Shown here: positions 24,277 to 33,201 of the stretch, in pieces
Layout: each line of letters starts with the position of its first letter
Numbering within the stretch: position 1 is the first letter of the stretch
Source: JBBRYW01 sp038253945
GTDB lineage: Bacteria > Actinomycetota > Thermoleophilia > Gaiellales > Gaiellaceae
Length of the DNA: 64,000 nucleotides
Assembly: GCA_038253945.1 (NCBI GenBank)
Contig: JBBSGR010000002.1
Location: 124,001-188,000 of the forward strand
Direction of reading: 5' to 3'
The notes under the pieces: model-generated
Database searches by the model: none
What the model was told of the DNA's origin: nothing
Seen by the model: the letters and a program-made list of their open reading frames with translations, nothing else
Program-made: the position numbers and the translations under genes

Positions 24277-25337
24277 AGCTCTCGCGGATGATCACGGCTG
24301 TCGACGCGCATGCCTGCGGAGAGCCGGGGCGCGTGATCGTGGGCGGCGTGCTGGATGTTCCCGGCGCGACGATGTTCGAGAAGATGGTGTACCTGCGCGA
24401 GCACCACGACGACCTGCGGAGGCGGATGCTCCGCGAGCCGCGCGGCTATCCCGCCGCCAACTGCAACCTCGTCCTGGCGCCGACCGATCCCGAGGCCGAC
24501 GCGGGGTTCGTGATCATGGAGCAGGCCGAGTATCCCGCCATGTCGGGCTCGAACACGATCTGCGTCGCCACGGTGCTGATCGAGACGGGGGCCGTACCGG
24601 TGACCGAGCCGGTGACCGAGCTCGCACTCGACACGCCGGCCGGTCTCGTTCGTATTCGGGCCGAGGTGAGGGGCGGGAAGGTGACCGGCGTCACGTTCCA
24701 GAACGTCCCCGCCTTCGCAACCCACCTCGACGCCGTGATCGAGGTGCCCGAGCTGGGGGCAGTCACGGTCGATGTGGCCTGGGGCGGGATGTTCTACGTC
24801 ATCGCCGAGGCAGCCCCCCTCGGCCTCACCCTCACACCTGACCAGGGCGCCGAGATCGCCCGCGTCGGCGAGATGATCAAGGCGGCCGCGCGCGAGCAGC
24901 TTCCGGTCTCACATCCGGAGAACCCGGCCATCGAGGGAATCACGATCTCGCAGCTGTGGGGGCCGGCCACGCACGCGAGCGCGACGCGAAGAAACGCCGT
25001 TGTCGTCTCGACGGGTCAGCTCGACTGGCAACGGCCCATGACGTGGACCGGCGCAATCGACCGCTCACCCTGCGGAACCGGCACCTGCGCGGCCATGGCC
25101 GCCCTGCACGCGAAGGGCCGCCTCGGCCTCGGGGACGAGCTCGTGCACGAGGGGATTCTCGGCACGCTCTTCACCGGTCGCCTGGTGGCCGAGACGCGCG
25201 TCGGTGACTGTCCCGCGATCGTGCCGACGCTGACAGGCCAGGCCTGGATCACGGGGTTTGCGCACTATGTGCTCGACGAGACGGATCCGTTCCCCGAGGG
25301 CTTCACCGTCGGGGACATCTGGGGAGGAGTCGACTGA
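24273..25337 (+). CDS. Proline racemase superfamily, likely 4-hydroxyproline 2-epimerase (Ser/Cys type)
   Basis: The 354-residue protein belongs to the proline racemase fold. The first catalytic position, usually Cys in MCGH, is Ser91 here (PAMSGSNTIC); the second is Cys267 (DRSPCGTGTCA). In this superfamily Cys/Cys enzymes are racemases or epimerases, Cys/Thr are 3-hydroxyproline dehydratases, and Ser/Cys members have been assigned as 4-hydroxyproline epimerases. It would convert trans-4-hydroxy-L-proline to the cis-D form. It overlaps the DapA-family gene by four bases and is followed at 15 bases by the end of an opposing ABC transporter gene. Confidence 0.85.
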   Translation: MKLSRMITAVDAHACGEPGRVIVGGVLDVPGATMFEKMVYLREHHDDLRRRMLREPRGYPAANCNLVLAPTDPEADAGFVIMEQAEYPAMSGSNTICVATVLIETGAVPVTEPVTELALDTPAGLVRIRAEVRGGKVTGVTFQNVPAFATHLDAVIEVPELGAVTVDVAWGGMFYVIAEAAPLGLTLTPDQGAEIARVGEMIKAAAREQLPVSHPENPAIEGITISQLWGPATHASATRRNAVVVSTGQLDWQRPMTWTGAIDRSPCGTGTCAAMAALHAKGRLGLGDELVHEGILGTLFTGRLVAETRVGDCPAIVPTLTGQAWITGFAHYVLDETDPFPEGFTVGDIWGGVD

Positions 25338-25351
25338 TGTCATCGAGGTCG

Positions 25352-27136
25352 TCAGCGCGCGGGGAAACGCGCATCGCGACGATCTCGCGGCCGCCTCCGG
25401 TGCGCCTTGCCTCCCGTTCGCGCAGCCGTCGCGCCGCGCAGATCGTGGGCGAGCCGCCGGAAGGGACCGTCCGCCGCCAGCAGCTCGCTCTCCGTGCCTC
25501 GCTGAAGGATGTCGCCGCGCTCGAGCACCAGGATCTCGTCGGCGCGGCGAACCGTGGCGAGCCGGTGCGCGATGATCACGGACGTCCGACCGCGCAGGAG
25601 CCGGTCGAGCGCCCGCTCGATCAGGATCTCCGTCGGCCGGTCGATGTTCGAGGTCGCCTCGTCCAGGATCAGGATGCGCGGATCCGACAGGAGCGCGCGC
25701 GCGATCGAGATCAGCTGCCGCTCGCCCGCCGAGAGGCCCGCACCACCTTCACGCACCTCGTGCTCGAGCCCGCCGTGCAGCCGCGCCGCCACTCGATCCA
25801 CGCCTACCGCCTCTGCCGTCTCGCGGACCTGCTCGTCTGTGGCTTCCGGTCGGGCGAATCGGATGTTGTCCGCGATCGTCCCGGCAAAGAGGAACGGGTC
25901 CTGGAGCACGACGCCGAGCTGACGCCGGTAGCTGCGTAGCTGCACCTCGCGAAGGTCGACGCCGTCCACCCGGATCGCGCCCGCGTCGGGGTCGTAGAAG
26001 CGCGCGATCAGCTTCGCGAGCGTCGATTTTCCGCCGCCCGACTCGCCGACGAGCGCGAGGCAGCCTCCGGCCGGCACCCGAAGCTCGATCCCGTGCAGCA
26101 CGTCGTCCTCGCCGTAGGCGAACGTGACGTGGTCGAGGTCGAGACGACCCTCGATCGGTCCCATCGGCCGGGCTCCCGGGCGGTCGTCGATCTCGGGCTC
26201 CGTATCGAGGACGGAGCTGATCTTAACCATCGCGGCGGCCGCGGACTGCAGCTGTGCGTAGACGTCGGAGAGCTCTTGCAGCGGTTGGAAGACGAGCTGA
26301 AGCAGGTAGACGGCGGTGATCAGCGTCCCGATCGTCAACGAGCCGTGGGCGAGGAAGTGCGAGCCGACGAGGAGCACCGCCGCCGTCGAGACGACGCCGA
26401 GCAACTCGATTGCCGGGAAGAAGACGGAGAGCAGCTTCTGGGCTCGGATGTTCGCCGCTCGATTCGCGCCGTTCAGCCCGTCGAACTCCGCCTGGAAGGC
26501 GCGCTCACGGTTGAACGCCTGGATCACGGCCATTCCCCCGACCGACTCCGCCAGCTGTGCCGTGACGGCGCCGATTCGGTTCCTCACCTCGAGCAACGCC
26601 ACCGCCGAGCGCCCCTGAAACCAGCGCGTCAGCACCAGTACCGGCGGCAGGATCACGAGTGCGACCAGCCCGAGACGCCAGTCGACGACGAACAGCGCGG
26701 CGACGGCCGTCGGCAGCAACACCACGTTCGCGACCAGCGTCGGCAGCCCCTGCGCCAGGACGTCCGAAAGCGCGTCCACGTCGCTCGTGAGCCGCGCGAT
26801 GATCCACCCCGCGCGCTGCTCGGAGAAGTAGCGCAGCGAGAGCGACGTGAGATGGTCGAACAGGTCGCGCCGCAGCCCGAGCACGATGCCCTGACCAACG
26901 CCTGCGAGGCCGCGAATGAGGATCGCCATCAGGACCCAGCCCGCCGCCGCGACCGCGAGGTAGAGAGCGACCACCACGGCGAGGTAGCGCTCGTCGCCTC
27001 GCCTGATCCCATTGTCGATCGCTGCGCGGACGAGGAGCCAGCCGCCCGCCTGGGCGGCGGCCCCGCCGGTGGCGACGAGCAGCAGCACGGCGATGCGCGC
27101 CCAGCGGCCTTCGACGTACAGCCCGAGTCGGCTCAA
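25352..27136 (-). CDS. ABC exporter half-transporter (catalytic partner of a heterodimer)
   Basis: About 594 residues from TTG 27136. It has six membrane helices in residues 10-310 and a nucleotide-binding domain with Walker A GESGGGKST, signature LSAGERQ, Walker B ILILDEATSN and the switch His in IAHRLAT. The consensus Glu after Walker B marks it as the catalytically complete subunit. The start is uncertain: an in-frame ATG at 27229 would overlap the partner by 74 bases. It lies 20 bases downstream of the partner gene and probably exports drugs or lipids. The C-terminal tail is Arg-rich. Confidence 0.88.
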   Translation of the reverse strand: MSRLGLYVEGRWARIAVLLLVATGGAAAQAGGWLLVRAAIDNGIRRGDERYLAVVVALYLAVAAAGWVLMAILIRGLAGVGQGIVLGLRRDLFDHLTSLSLRYFSEQRAGWIIARLTSDVDALSDVLAQGLPTLVANVVLLPTAVAALFVVDWRLGLVALVILPPVLVLTRWFQGRSAVALLEVRNRIGAVTAQLAESVGGMAVIQAFNRERAFQAEFDGLNGANRAANIRAQKLLSVFFPAIELLGVVSTAAVLLVGSHFLAHGSLTIGTLITAVYLLQLVFQPLQELSDVYAQLQSAAAAMVKISSVLDTEPEIDDRPGARPMGPIEGRLDLDHVTFAYGEDDVLHGIELRVPAGGCLALVGESGGGKSTLAKLIARFYDPDAGAIRVDGVDLREVQLRSYRRQLGVVLQDPFLFAGTIADNIRFARPEATDEQVRETAEAVGVDRVAARLHGGLEHEVREGGAGLSAGERQLISIARALLSDPRILILDEATSNIDRPTEILIERALDRLLRGRTSVIIAHRLATVRRADEILVLERGDILQRGTESELLAADGPFRRLAHDLRGATAARTGGKAHRRRPRDRRDARFPAR

Positions 27137-27155
27137 GCCGGTGCGCTGACTGGGA

Positions 27156-28913
27156 CTACGCGGCAAGGATCTCGTCTCCGAAGAGCGCGGCGAAGGAGCC
27201 GCCCGCGTCGAGCAGGTCGGCGGCGGCACCCTGCTCGACGATGCTGCCGTCCCGCAGCACGGCGGCGCGGCCGGCGAGCTCGATCGTCGACAGTCGCTGG
27301 GTCGCGACGAGGGCGGTCCGGCCGGCGAGCGCGGGGCGAAGCCGGTCCACCAGGTCGCGCTCGGTCTGGGTGTCCACCGCCGAGAGCGGGTCGTCCAGGA
27401 CGATCACACGAGCGCGGGTCACCAGCGCGCGAGCGAGAGCGACCCGCTGGCGCTGGCCCCCGGAGAGATTGACTCCCCGCTCGCCGATCAGGGTGTTGTA
27501 GCCGTGCGGGAGATCGTCCACGAAAGCGGCGACCCCGGCAGCCTCGCACGCGGCGAGCACGTCGTCCCAGGGTGCATCCGGGCGGCCGCCGAGGAGGTTG
27601 TCCCGCAGCGGAACCGAGAAGAGAATGGGCTTCTGCGTGACGACTGCGACGGCGGAGCGGAGCTCTGCGAGGCTCACCTCGCGCACGTCGACACCGCCGA
27701 TCAGGACGCGGCCGCCGGTCGGGTCGTAGAAGCGGGGGAGGAAATTCAGAAGAGTCGTCTTCCCCGACCCCGTGGCTCCGCAGACTGCGACGATCTCGCC
27801 GGGCTCGAGCTCGAGGTTCAGACCGCGCAGCACGTCCTCCTCGTCCCCGTAGGAGAAACGGACGCCCTCGAAGCGCACGCCCAGCGGCCCCCGGGCCAGC
27901 CGCTTCGGCCGAGGCGGCTCGGGGAGCCGCTCGATCCCCTCGAGCCACGCGAAGCTCCGCCCCGCCGACGCGAGAGCCCGCTGGGCCAGGTTGACGATCC
28001 AGCCGAGCGACTCGAGCGGCCATACGAGCTGCAGCAGGATCGTGTTGAAGAGGACGAACTCGCCGATCGTCAGATCGCCGTTGATGACGTCGCGGCCGCC
28101 GAAGAAGACGACGGCCCCGATCGAGAGCGCCGGCAGGAAGTAGAGTCCGGGCAGGTGGCGCGCCTCGACGCCGGCCTGCCGCAGCACCGTGTCGCGAACG
28201 CCCTCCGCTTTTGCTCCGAAGCGCGTGCGCACGTCGTCCTCGCGCCCGAATGCCTGCACCATCTCGATCCCGACCACCGCTTCGTCGGCGGCCTCGGTCA
28301 CGTCCCCCTTGCGTTCCTGCACCTGCCGCGAGATCGGCATCACCCGGTGCGCGAAGAGCCAGGCGAGCAGGCCGATCAGCGGCATCGAGACACCGGTGTA
28401 GAGGGCGAGCACCGGATCGACGAGCACGAGCACGATTCCGGCGCCGACGATCATCATCGTGCTCTGCACCCCCTGCACCATGCCCCAGCCGGTGAAGTAG
28501 CGGATCGGATAGAGGTCGTTCGTCGCGCGCGACACGACCTGGCCCGTGGCGTGGCGGTCGTAGAACGCTCGCGGGAAGCGGAGGTATGACTCGTACAGGA
28601 GCTCCCGCATGCGTGCCTCGATTCGCACGCCGACGCGCGCCGTCGCGTAGCGCCTGCTGAAGTTGACGCCCAGACGAAGCGTTGCGAGCCCGAGGATCGC
28701 CAGCAGGTACGGCCAGAGCCGTCCGGGGTGGCGCGGGACGACCGCGTGGTCGATCGCGCGCTGGATCAGCGCCGGGATGGCGAGCGAGAGGGTCGTGTAG
28801 CCCGCGGCACAGAGGAGAGCAAGGCCGGCGAGCCGCCACTCCGCTCGCCACAGCCTGAGCAGCCGAGCGAATGTCGGCCAGACGGCGAGGTCGGGAGGAT
28901 CGACTGACTTCAC
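27156..28913 (-). CDS. ABC exporter half-transporter (degenerate-site partner of a heterodimer)
   Basis: The 585-residue protein has six membrane helices and a nucleotide-binding domain with Walker A GATGSGKTT, signature LSGGQRQ and Walker B VIVLDDPLSAVD, where the catalytic Glu is replaced by Asp. This is the hallmark of heterodimeric exporters such as TmrAB and TM287/288, in which one of the two ATP sites is degenerate. The GTG 28913 start follows GAGGGAG. It is divergent from the aminotransferase gene at 29042. Confidence 0.9.
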   Translation of the reverse strand: MKSVDPPDLAVWPTFARLLRLWRAEWRLAGLALLCAAGYTTLSLAIPALIQRAIDHAVVPRHPGRLWPYLLAILGLATLRLGVNFSRRYATARVGVRIEARMRELLYESYLRFPRAFYDRHATGQVVSRATNDLYPIRYFTGWGMVQGVQSTMMIVGAGIVLVLVDPVLALYTGVSMPLIGLLAWLFAHRVMPISRQVQERKGDVTEAADEAVVGIEMVQAFGREDDVRTRFGAKAEGVRDTVLRQAGVEARHLPGLYFLPALSIGAVVFFGGRDVINGDLTIGEFVLFNTILLQLVWPLESLGWIVNLAQRALASAGRSFAWLEGIERLPEPPRPKRLARGPLGVRFEGVRFSYGDEEDVLRGLNLELEPGEIVAVCGATGSGKTTLLNFLPRFYDPTGGRVLIGGVDVREVSLAELRSAVAVVTQKPILFSVPLRDNLLGGRPDAPWDDVLAACEAAGVAAFVDDLPHGYNTLIGERGVNLSGGQRQRVALARALVTRARVIVLDDPLSAVDTQTERDLVDRLRPALAGRTALVATQRLSTIELAGRAAVLRDGSIVEQGAAADLLDAGGSFAALFGDEILAA

Positions 28914-29041
28914 GGTAAGGCTCCCTCGGACGGCATGCCACGGCGCGGCGGGTCGGATCGCGCCTGACCACGCCGCCGCCGCCCAGCCTACTGAAAGTGG
29001 GGCAGGCGACTTCGGGCCGCCGCGAGTAGGCTCGGTCGAGC

Positions 29042-30304
29042 ATGACGCGCTTCTGGCATCCGGTCGCCGATATGCACGCCGTCTCCGCGTCGGGTGAGCT
29101 GATCCTCGATCGAGGCGAGGGCGCGCACATCTGGGATGACGCCGGCCGGCGCTACCTCGACGCCACGGCGGCCCTCTGGTACTGCAACGTGGGCTACGGT
29201 CGGCAGGAGATCGTCGAGGCCGCCGCCGACCAGATGGGCCGGTTGCACGCGTACTCGCACTACGGCGATGTCTCCAGTCGTCCGGCGACCGAGCTGGCGG
29301 AGCGGATCGCCTCGATCGCGCCCATGGACGACGCGGCCGTCTTCTTCACGAGCGGCGGCGGCGAGTCGATCGAGACCGCCGTCAAGCTCGTGCGGCGCTA
29401 CTGGAGCCTTCGCGGCCGGCCGGAGCGAACGGTCGTGATCTCGCGAGAGCGCGCCTACCACGGGCTGACGGGATACGCGACGAGCATCGTCGGGTCCGAC
29501 ATCTTCAAGGTCGGCGTCGGGCCGGTCGCCGGAGACACCCTGCGGGTCGCGTGGGACTCAGCCGAGGCGCTCGCCGCGGCGATCGAGGAGACCGGGCCGG
29601 GTCGCGTCGCCGCCTTCTTCTGCGAGCCGATCATCGGCGCGGGGGGTGTGTACGCCCCGCCCGAGGGCTATCTCGCGGAGACGCGGCGGATCTGCCGCGA
29701 GCACGGCGTCCTCTTCGTCGCCGACGAGGTGATCTGTGCCTACGGGCGCGTCGGGGACTGGTTCGCGAGCAGCCGCTTCGGGCTCGATCCCGACCTCGTC
29801 ACGTTCGCGAAGGGGATCACCTCGGGCTACGTGCCGCTCGGCGGCGTGATCGCCGGCCGGGCGGTGCAGGAGCCTTTCTGGAAGACCGGCGACGCCGGAG
29901 TCTGGCGCCACGGGTACACGTACTCCGGGCATGCGACGGCGGCCGCAGCGGCCCACGCGAACCTCGACATCATGGAGCGCGAGAACCTCCCGGCCCGCGG
30001 GCTCGCGCTCGAGTCCGAGCTTGCGGATGCGCTCGCCCCTCTCGCCGACCACGAGCTCGTCGGCGAGGTGCGCTCGGGCCTCGGGGTGCTGGCGGCGGTG
30101 CAGATCGAGGCCGCGCTGCTCGCCGACGACGCCGGCTTGACCGATCGCGTGACGCTGAAGGCCCGTGAGCACGGGATCCTCACGCGCACGCTCGCCGGCG
30201 GCGGCCTGCAGATCTCCCCACCTCTGACGATCGGCCCGCCGGAGCTCGCCGAGCTCGCCTCTGGGCTCGCCGCCGCGCTCGACGACGTCGCTAACGCGGG
30301 TTGA
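29042..30304 (+). CDS. Class III pyridoxal-phosphate aminotransferase
   Basis: The 420-residue enzyme has the class III pattern: FTSGGGESIETAVKLVRRY, the strand LFVADEVICAYGRVGDWFA (Asp binds the cofactor nitrogen) and the cofactor lysine in TFAKGITSGYVPLGGV. It resembles omega-amino acid:pyruvate or putrescine-type transaminases; the amino donor is unknown. A -10-like TAGGCT ends ten bases before the ATG, suggesting a very short or absent leader. The gene overlaps the end of the convergent secreted-protein gene by 14 bases. Confidence 0.9.
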   Translation: MTRFWHPVADMHAVSASGELILDRGEGAHIWDDAGRRYLDATAALWYCNVGYGRQEIVEAAADQMGRLHAYSHYGDVSSRPATELAERIASIAPMDDAAVFFTSGGGESIETAVKLVRRYWSLRGRPERTVVISRERAYHGLTGYATSIVGSDIFKVGVGPVAGDTLRVAWDSAEALAAAIEETGPGRVAAFFCEPIIGAGGVYAPPEGYLAETRRICREHGVLFVADEVICAYGRVGDWFASSRFGLDPDLVTFAKGITSGYVPLGGVIAGRAVQEPFWKTGDAGVWRHGYTYSGHATAAAAAHANLDIMERENLPARGLALESELADALAPLADHELVGEVRSGLGVLAAVQIEAALLADDAGLTDRVTLKAREHGILTRTLAGGGLQISPPLTIGPPELAELASGLAAALDDVANAG

Positions 30305-31016
30305 CCAGCACGGATCTGGCGTCCGGCGCGTACGTCCAGCCACGGTTCGGCCCTGCGATCGTGGCGCGGTACCGCTTGCCCACCCAGCTCGAGCGCAGAA
30401 GCAGGGCGTAGGTCCCTGACGGCGCGCGCGGCGCCACCGCTCGCATGAATCCCCAGCCGCCTGCGCTCGCGCTGCACGCGAAGCACTCGAGGAAGACGAA
30501 GGTGCGGATCTCCTTGTCGGGCAGGCCCTTGCCGGCCGGGCTGGGAAAGCTGCCGTAGACCGGCCGTCCTCCGAATTGAGCGCGGCCGGTCAGCGTCGGC
30601 AGCCCGTACCGACAGCAGACGGCGCGTAACGAGATCCCGGTCGGCGTTCCCCGCCAGCGGGAGAAGTGCAGCTCGACCGGCCCGCCCGCGTGCTTGCGCC
30701 ACGCCTGAAGCGCCCAGAGAGCGCCGTCGGGAGTGTGGCGCACCACCAGCGCCATCGCCAGGCTGCTCGGGGCGACCCGAGCCGAGACGTCAACGCCGTG
30801 GAAGCGGTTGCTCGGGAGCGAGTACCCATGCGGGGGGATCACGATCGACCGGCGCGTGCCGCCGACCGTCGTCCAGCTGACGAGTGCGGAGCCTGCCGCG
30901 TCGACCTGGAGGCCTGGCGCGCGGGCATCCGTCGCGACGGACACCGACGCGGGTGCGCCGGGCGCGAGAGCGAGTGCGAGTGCGAGTGTCGAGAGGATGG
31001 CCGAACGAATCCGCAC
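30291..31016 (-). CDS. Secreted protein of unknown function
   Basis: The 241-residue product starts with a signal peptide containing a repetitive LALALALAPGAPA core, encoded by a (gcgagt)n-type simple repeat. The mature part is beta-rich with two Cys pairs (AVCCRYG, FLECFACSAS). No family is recognised. The start GTG 31016 fits a leaderless promoter: TAGAGT at 31028-31023, six bases, then GTG. Codon use is typical for the genome. Confidence 0.72.
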   Translation of the reverse strand: MRIRSAILSTLALALALAPGAPASVSVATDARAPGLQVDAAGSALVSWTTVGGTRRSIVIPPHGYSLPSNRFHGVDVSARVAPSSLAMALVVRHTPDGALWALQAWRKHAGGPVELHFSRWRGTPTGISLRAVCCRYGLPTLTGRAQFGGRPVYGSFPSPAGKGLPDKEIRTFVFLECFACSASAGGWGFMRAVAPRAPSGTYALLLRSSWVGKRYRATIAGPNRGWTYAPDARSVLVNPR

Positions 31017-31040
31017 GGCAGAACTCTAGAGCTCTCTTCT

Positions 31041-31361
31041 TGCGAGCGGGACTGCTCTACACGGCGCGCTTCCACGTCACCGCGCACGCCGAGTTGCAGC
31101 ACGCGACGCTCGTCCTCGATCCGGGCTGGTTCGAAGGAATGCAGGTCAACTCGCTCGTGCCGAGCCCGGTCAGCGAAGGGAGCCGGAACGGGCGGGTCCG
31201 TCTACGGGCTCGGCCAGATCCGAGCGGGCGAGGGTTTCATCCTCTTCGTCCAGTTCCAGGTCGACCCGACCAAGGTCGGCCACCGCTCCCAGAACGTGGA
31301 GCTCGACGACGGCTCGAGAGTCGTCGCGAAGATCAAGCGCACCGTCACGGTTTACCCCTAG
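31041..31361 (+). pseudogene. Truncated, frameshifted remnant of a small exported protein
   Basis: One frame reads LLYTARFHVTAHAEL...TLVLDPGWFEGMQVN to about 31195. The next frame then continues VYGLGQIRAGEGFILFVQFQ...VELDDGS and stops at 31359-31361. Together they look like the C-terminal two thirds of a small actinobacterial protein that I recall being encoded beside DUF421/YetF genes. The N-terminal signal or membrane part is gone, replaced by the start region of the opposite secreted-protein gene, and one frameshift is present. The adjacent DUF421 tail supports loss of a whole locus. Confidence 0.6.
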
Positions 31362-31440
31362 TGTCCCGTTCCAGAAGTTCGGTGATGATCCGGCGCGCGA
31401 AAAGCAAGCCGGGCAAGGACGCAGGAAGCGTTCATATGGG

Positions 31441-31620
31441 TTACCGATAGTGATCGTTCAGGACGGCAAGGTGATCGAGCGGAACCTCAAACGGGAGCGG
31501 CTGACGCAGGAGGAGGTCGCCGCAGAGGCGCGTCTCCAGCAGATCGCCTCACTCGAGGACGTCCAATGGGCGCTGCTCGAGAAAGGCGGACAGATCAGCT
31601 TCATCGAGAAGAAGAGCTAG
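31441..31620 (+). pseudogene. C-terminal remnant of a DUF421 (YetF-like) membrane protein
   Basis: The frame reads IVIVQDGKVIERNLKRERLT...RLQQIASLEDVQWALLE and GGQISFIEKK before TAG 31618-31620, the typical end of the cytoplasmic domain of DUF421/YetF proteins. The preceding membrane helices, which should take about 100 residues, are absent. It is therefore a 3' relic, in the same orientation as the remnant upstream. Confidence 0.65.
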
Positions 31621-31634
31621 TACAGCCGGTCTCG

Positions 31635-32081
31635 TCAGTGCCGGATCTCGACGATCGTGGCCGTCCAGACGCCGCGGGGGGCGGGGACGTCGGCCCGGTC
31701 GCCGACCCGCTTCCCGAGCAGCGCGGCGCCGAGCGGGGAGGAGGCCGAGACGGTGTTCCCGCCGCCGAGGCCGGATAGCTCCACGTCGATCCGCGCGCCG
31801 GCCTCGTCCTCGACCACAACGCGCGAGCCCATCGAGACGATCCCGCCGTCACCGTCGTCCACGAGCGTCGCGTGGTCGAGCCGCTCCCGCAGGATCGCGA
31901 TCCGCCGCTCGAGCAGCCCCTGCTCGTTCTTCGCGGCGTGGTACTCGAAGTTCTCCGAGAGATCGCCGTGCTCGCGCGCCTCTGCGATCGCCTCGACGAT
32001 CTCGGCGCGCTTCGGCCCCTCGAGCTCTGCGAGCTCCGCGGCGAGTTGTCCTTGCTGCCCTCGCGTCATGTGCTCGCTCAC
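31635..32081 (-). CDS. greA: Transcript cleavage / elongation factor GreA
   Basis: The 148-residue protein has the GreA N-terminal coiled coil with the acidic tip (AREHGDLSENFEYHAAK), the second helix LLERRIAILRERLDHA and the C-terminal globular domain (SSPLGAALLGKRVGD). It inserts into the RNA polymerase secondary channel to rescue backtracked complexes. GTG 32081 overlaps the stop of the upstream GFA gene as GTGA, an unusual operon partner for greA. The length is slightly shorter than the usual 156-160 residues. Confidence 0.92.
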   Translation of the reverse strand: MSEHMTRGQQGQLAAELAELEGPKRAEIVEAIAEAREHGDLSENFEYHAAKNEQGLLERRIAILRERLDHATLVDDGDGGIVSMGSRVVVEDEAGARIDVELSGLGGGNTVSASSPLGAALLGKRVGDRADVPAPRGVWTATIVEIRH

Positions 32082-32515
32082 GCCTTCACGGCTTCCGGAC
32101 GAGGCGGACGCCGTTCCGGGTAACGGGGCAGGCCGTCGTCCGGGATCGGGTCCCACGGCGCGGCGTATGCGACGTACTGGCGGTAGCTCGGCCGGATTCC
32201 CGGGTCCGAGTCGATCGACCCCAGGCGGACGCTCACTACCTGCGAGTCGTCGGGGTGGGCGCTCCACAAGCTCGAGCCGCACGCCGAGCAGGAGACCTTG
32301 GCGAAGCCATCAGGCGGCCGGTAGACGAGCAGCTTGTCCTCGCCCGCCAGGATGCGGAGCGAGCCCGGGACGATGCGCGCCTGCGCCGACGCAGACGTCC
32401 CCGTCCGCTTCTGGCAGCGCGTGCAGTGACACCAGCCGGCCGTGACGAGCGGCTCGGCGATCTCGAAGCGGACGCTTCCACAGACACATCCTCCGCTGAG
32501 CGGCTCGCTCCCCAT
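32078..32515 (-). CDS. GFA-domain (CENP-V/Gfa) zinc protein
   Basis: The 145-residue protein has the Gfa zinc-binding Cys pattern: GGCVCGSVRF, WCHCTRCQKRTG and SCSACGSSLWS. Gfa-type proteins were first linked to glutathione-formaldehyde adduct formation; most members have unknown substrates. ATG 32515 is preceded by TAGAGT and seven bases, a leaderless-type start. It is co-translated with greA and lies about 2 kb from the alcohol dehydrogenase/MBL pair, so a formaldehyde-related role is possible but unproven. Confidence 0.85.
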   Translation of the reverse strand: MGSEPLSGGCVCGSVRFEIAEPLVTAGWCHCTRCQKRTGTSASAQARIVPGSLRILAGEDKLLVYRPPDGFAKVSCSACGSSLWSAHPDDSQVVSVRLGSIDSDPGIRPSYRQYVAYAAPWDPIPDDGLPRYPERRPPRPEAVKA

Positions 32516-32565
32516 GGTCGTGACTCTACCCGGGGCCTCTGGGGTTGCTTCGACGAATTGACAGA

Positions 32566-33201
32566 ATGCGAAGCGTGGCGCGCGAGCTTCGAGACGTGGC
32601 GCCCGGCCTTTGGCTCTGGCGGGTCGAGCATCCAGACTGGAAGCCAGGGCTCGGGTGGGATCGGTTCGTGACCTCGACCTGCGTCGAGTCCGGCGGCCAG
32701 GTCGCCCTGCTCGACCCGCTCGCGCCAGGAGACGATGCGGCCGAGGTCTGGGCTCGACTAGACGTCCACCCGCCGACTCTCGTCGCCGTCCTGAAACCGG
32801 ATCACGTCCGCGACGTCGACGTCTTCGCACGCCGCTACCACGCCCGCGCGTTCGGCCCCTACCTCTTCTGGGGCGGAGAGGCGCCCGAGACCGAGCTCGA
32901 GGCGATCGAGCCCGGCAGCGAGCTGCCGGGCGGCCTCGTCGCCCTGTACGACGGGCGGGGCCGCAACGAGACACCGCTCTGGCTGCCCGAGCAGCGCGCT
33001 GTCGTCTTCGCGGACGCGCTGACCGCGCCGGACGGCGAGCTCAGGATCTGGTCGACGCCCTGGCACGAAGAGCGAGCGCTCCCTGCACTGCGGGCGCTGC
33101 TCGAGCTCCCGTTCGAGCGCGTGATCGTGTCCCACGGCGAGCCGGTACACGACCGGGCCGCGTACGAGCGAGCGCTCGAGCTCCCCCCCTGGGCCGGCTA
33201 G
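32566..33201 (+). CDS. Metallo-beta-lactamase-fold protein with degenerate metal site
   Basis: The 211-residue protein has MBL-fold strands (VTSTCVESGGQVALLDPLAP, LVAVLKPDHVRDVD, AVVFADALTAPDGELRIWSTPWH, RVIVSHGEPVHD). The usual HxHxDH zinc motif is replaced by KPDHVRDVD, so hydrolase activity is doubtful. Proteins of this type are common in actinobacteria and of unknown function. ATG 32566 is preferred; a TTG seven codons upstream is possible. The gene ends in the two-hairpin element at 33199-33301. Confidence 0.75.
   Translation: MRSVARELRDVAPGLWLWRVEHPDWKPGLGWDRFVTSTCVESGGQVALLDPLAPGDDAAEVWARLDVHPPTLVAVLKPDHVRDVDVFARRYHARAFGPYLFWGGEAPETELEAIEPGSELPGGLVALYDGRGRNETPLWLPEQRAVVFADALTAPDGELRIWSTPWHEERALPALRALLELPFERVIVSHGEPVHDRAAYERALELPPWAG

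Noticed and set aside
31362..31440. Possible insertion-sequence end near the DUF421 relic
   Set aside because: The sequence tgtcccgttccagaag looked end-like, but no partner repeat or transposase fragment was found.
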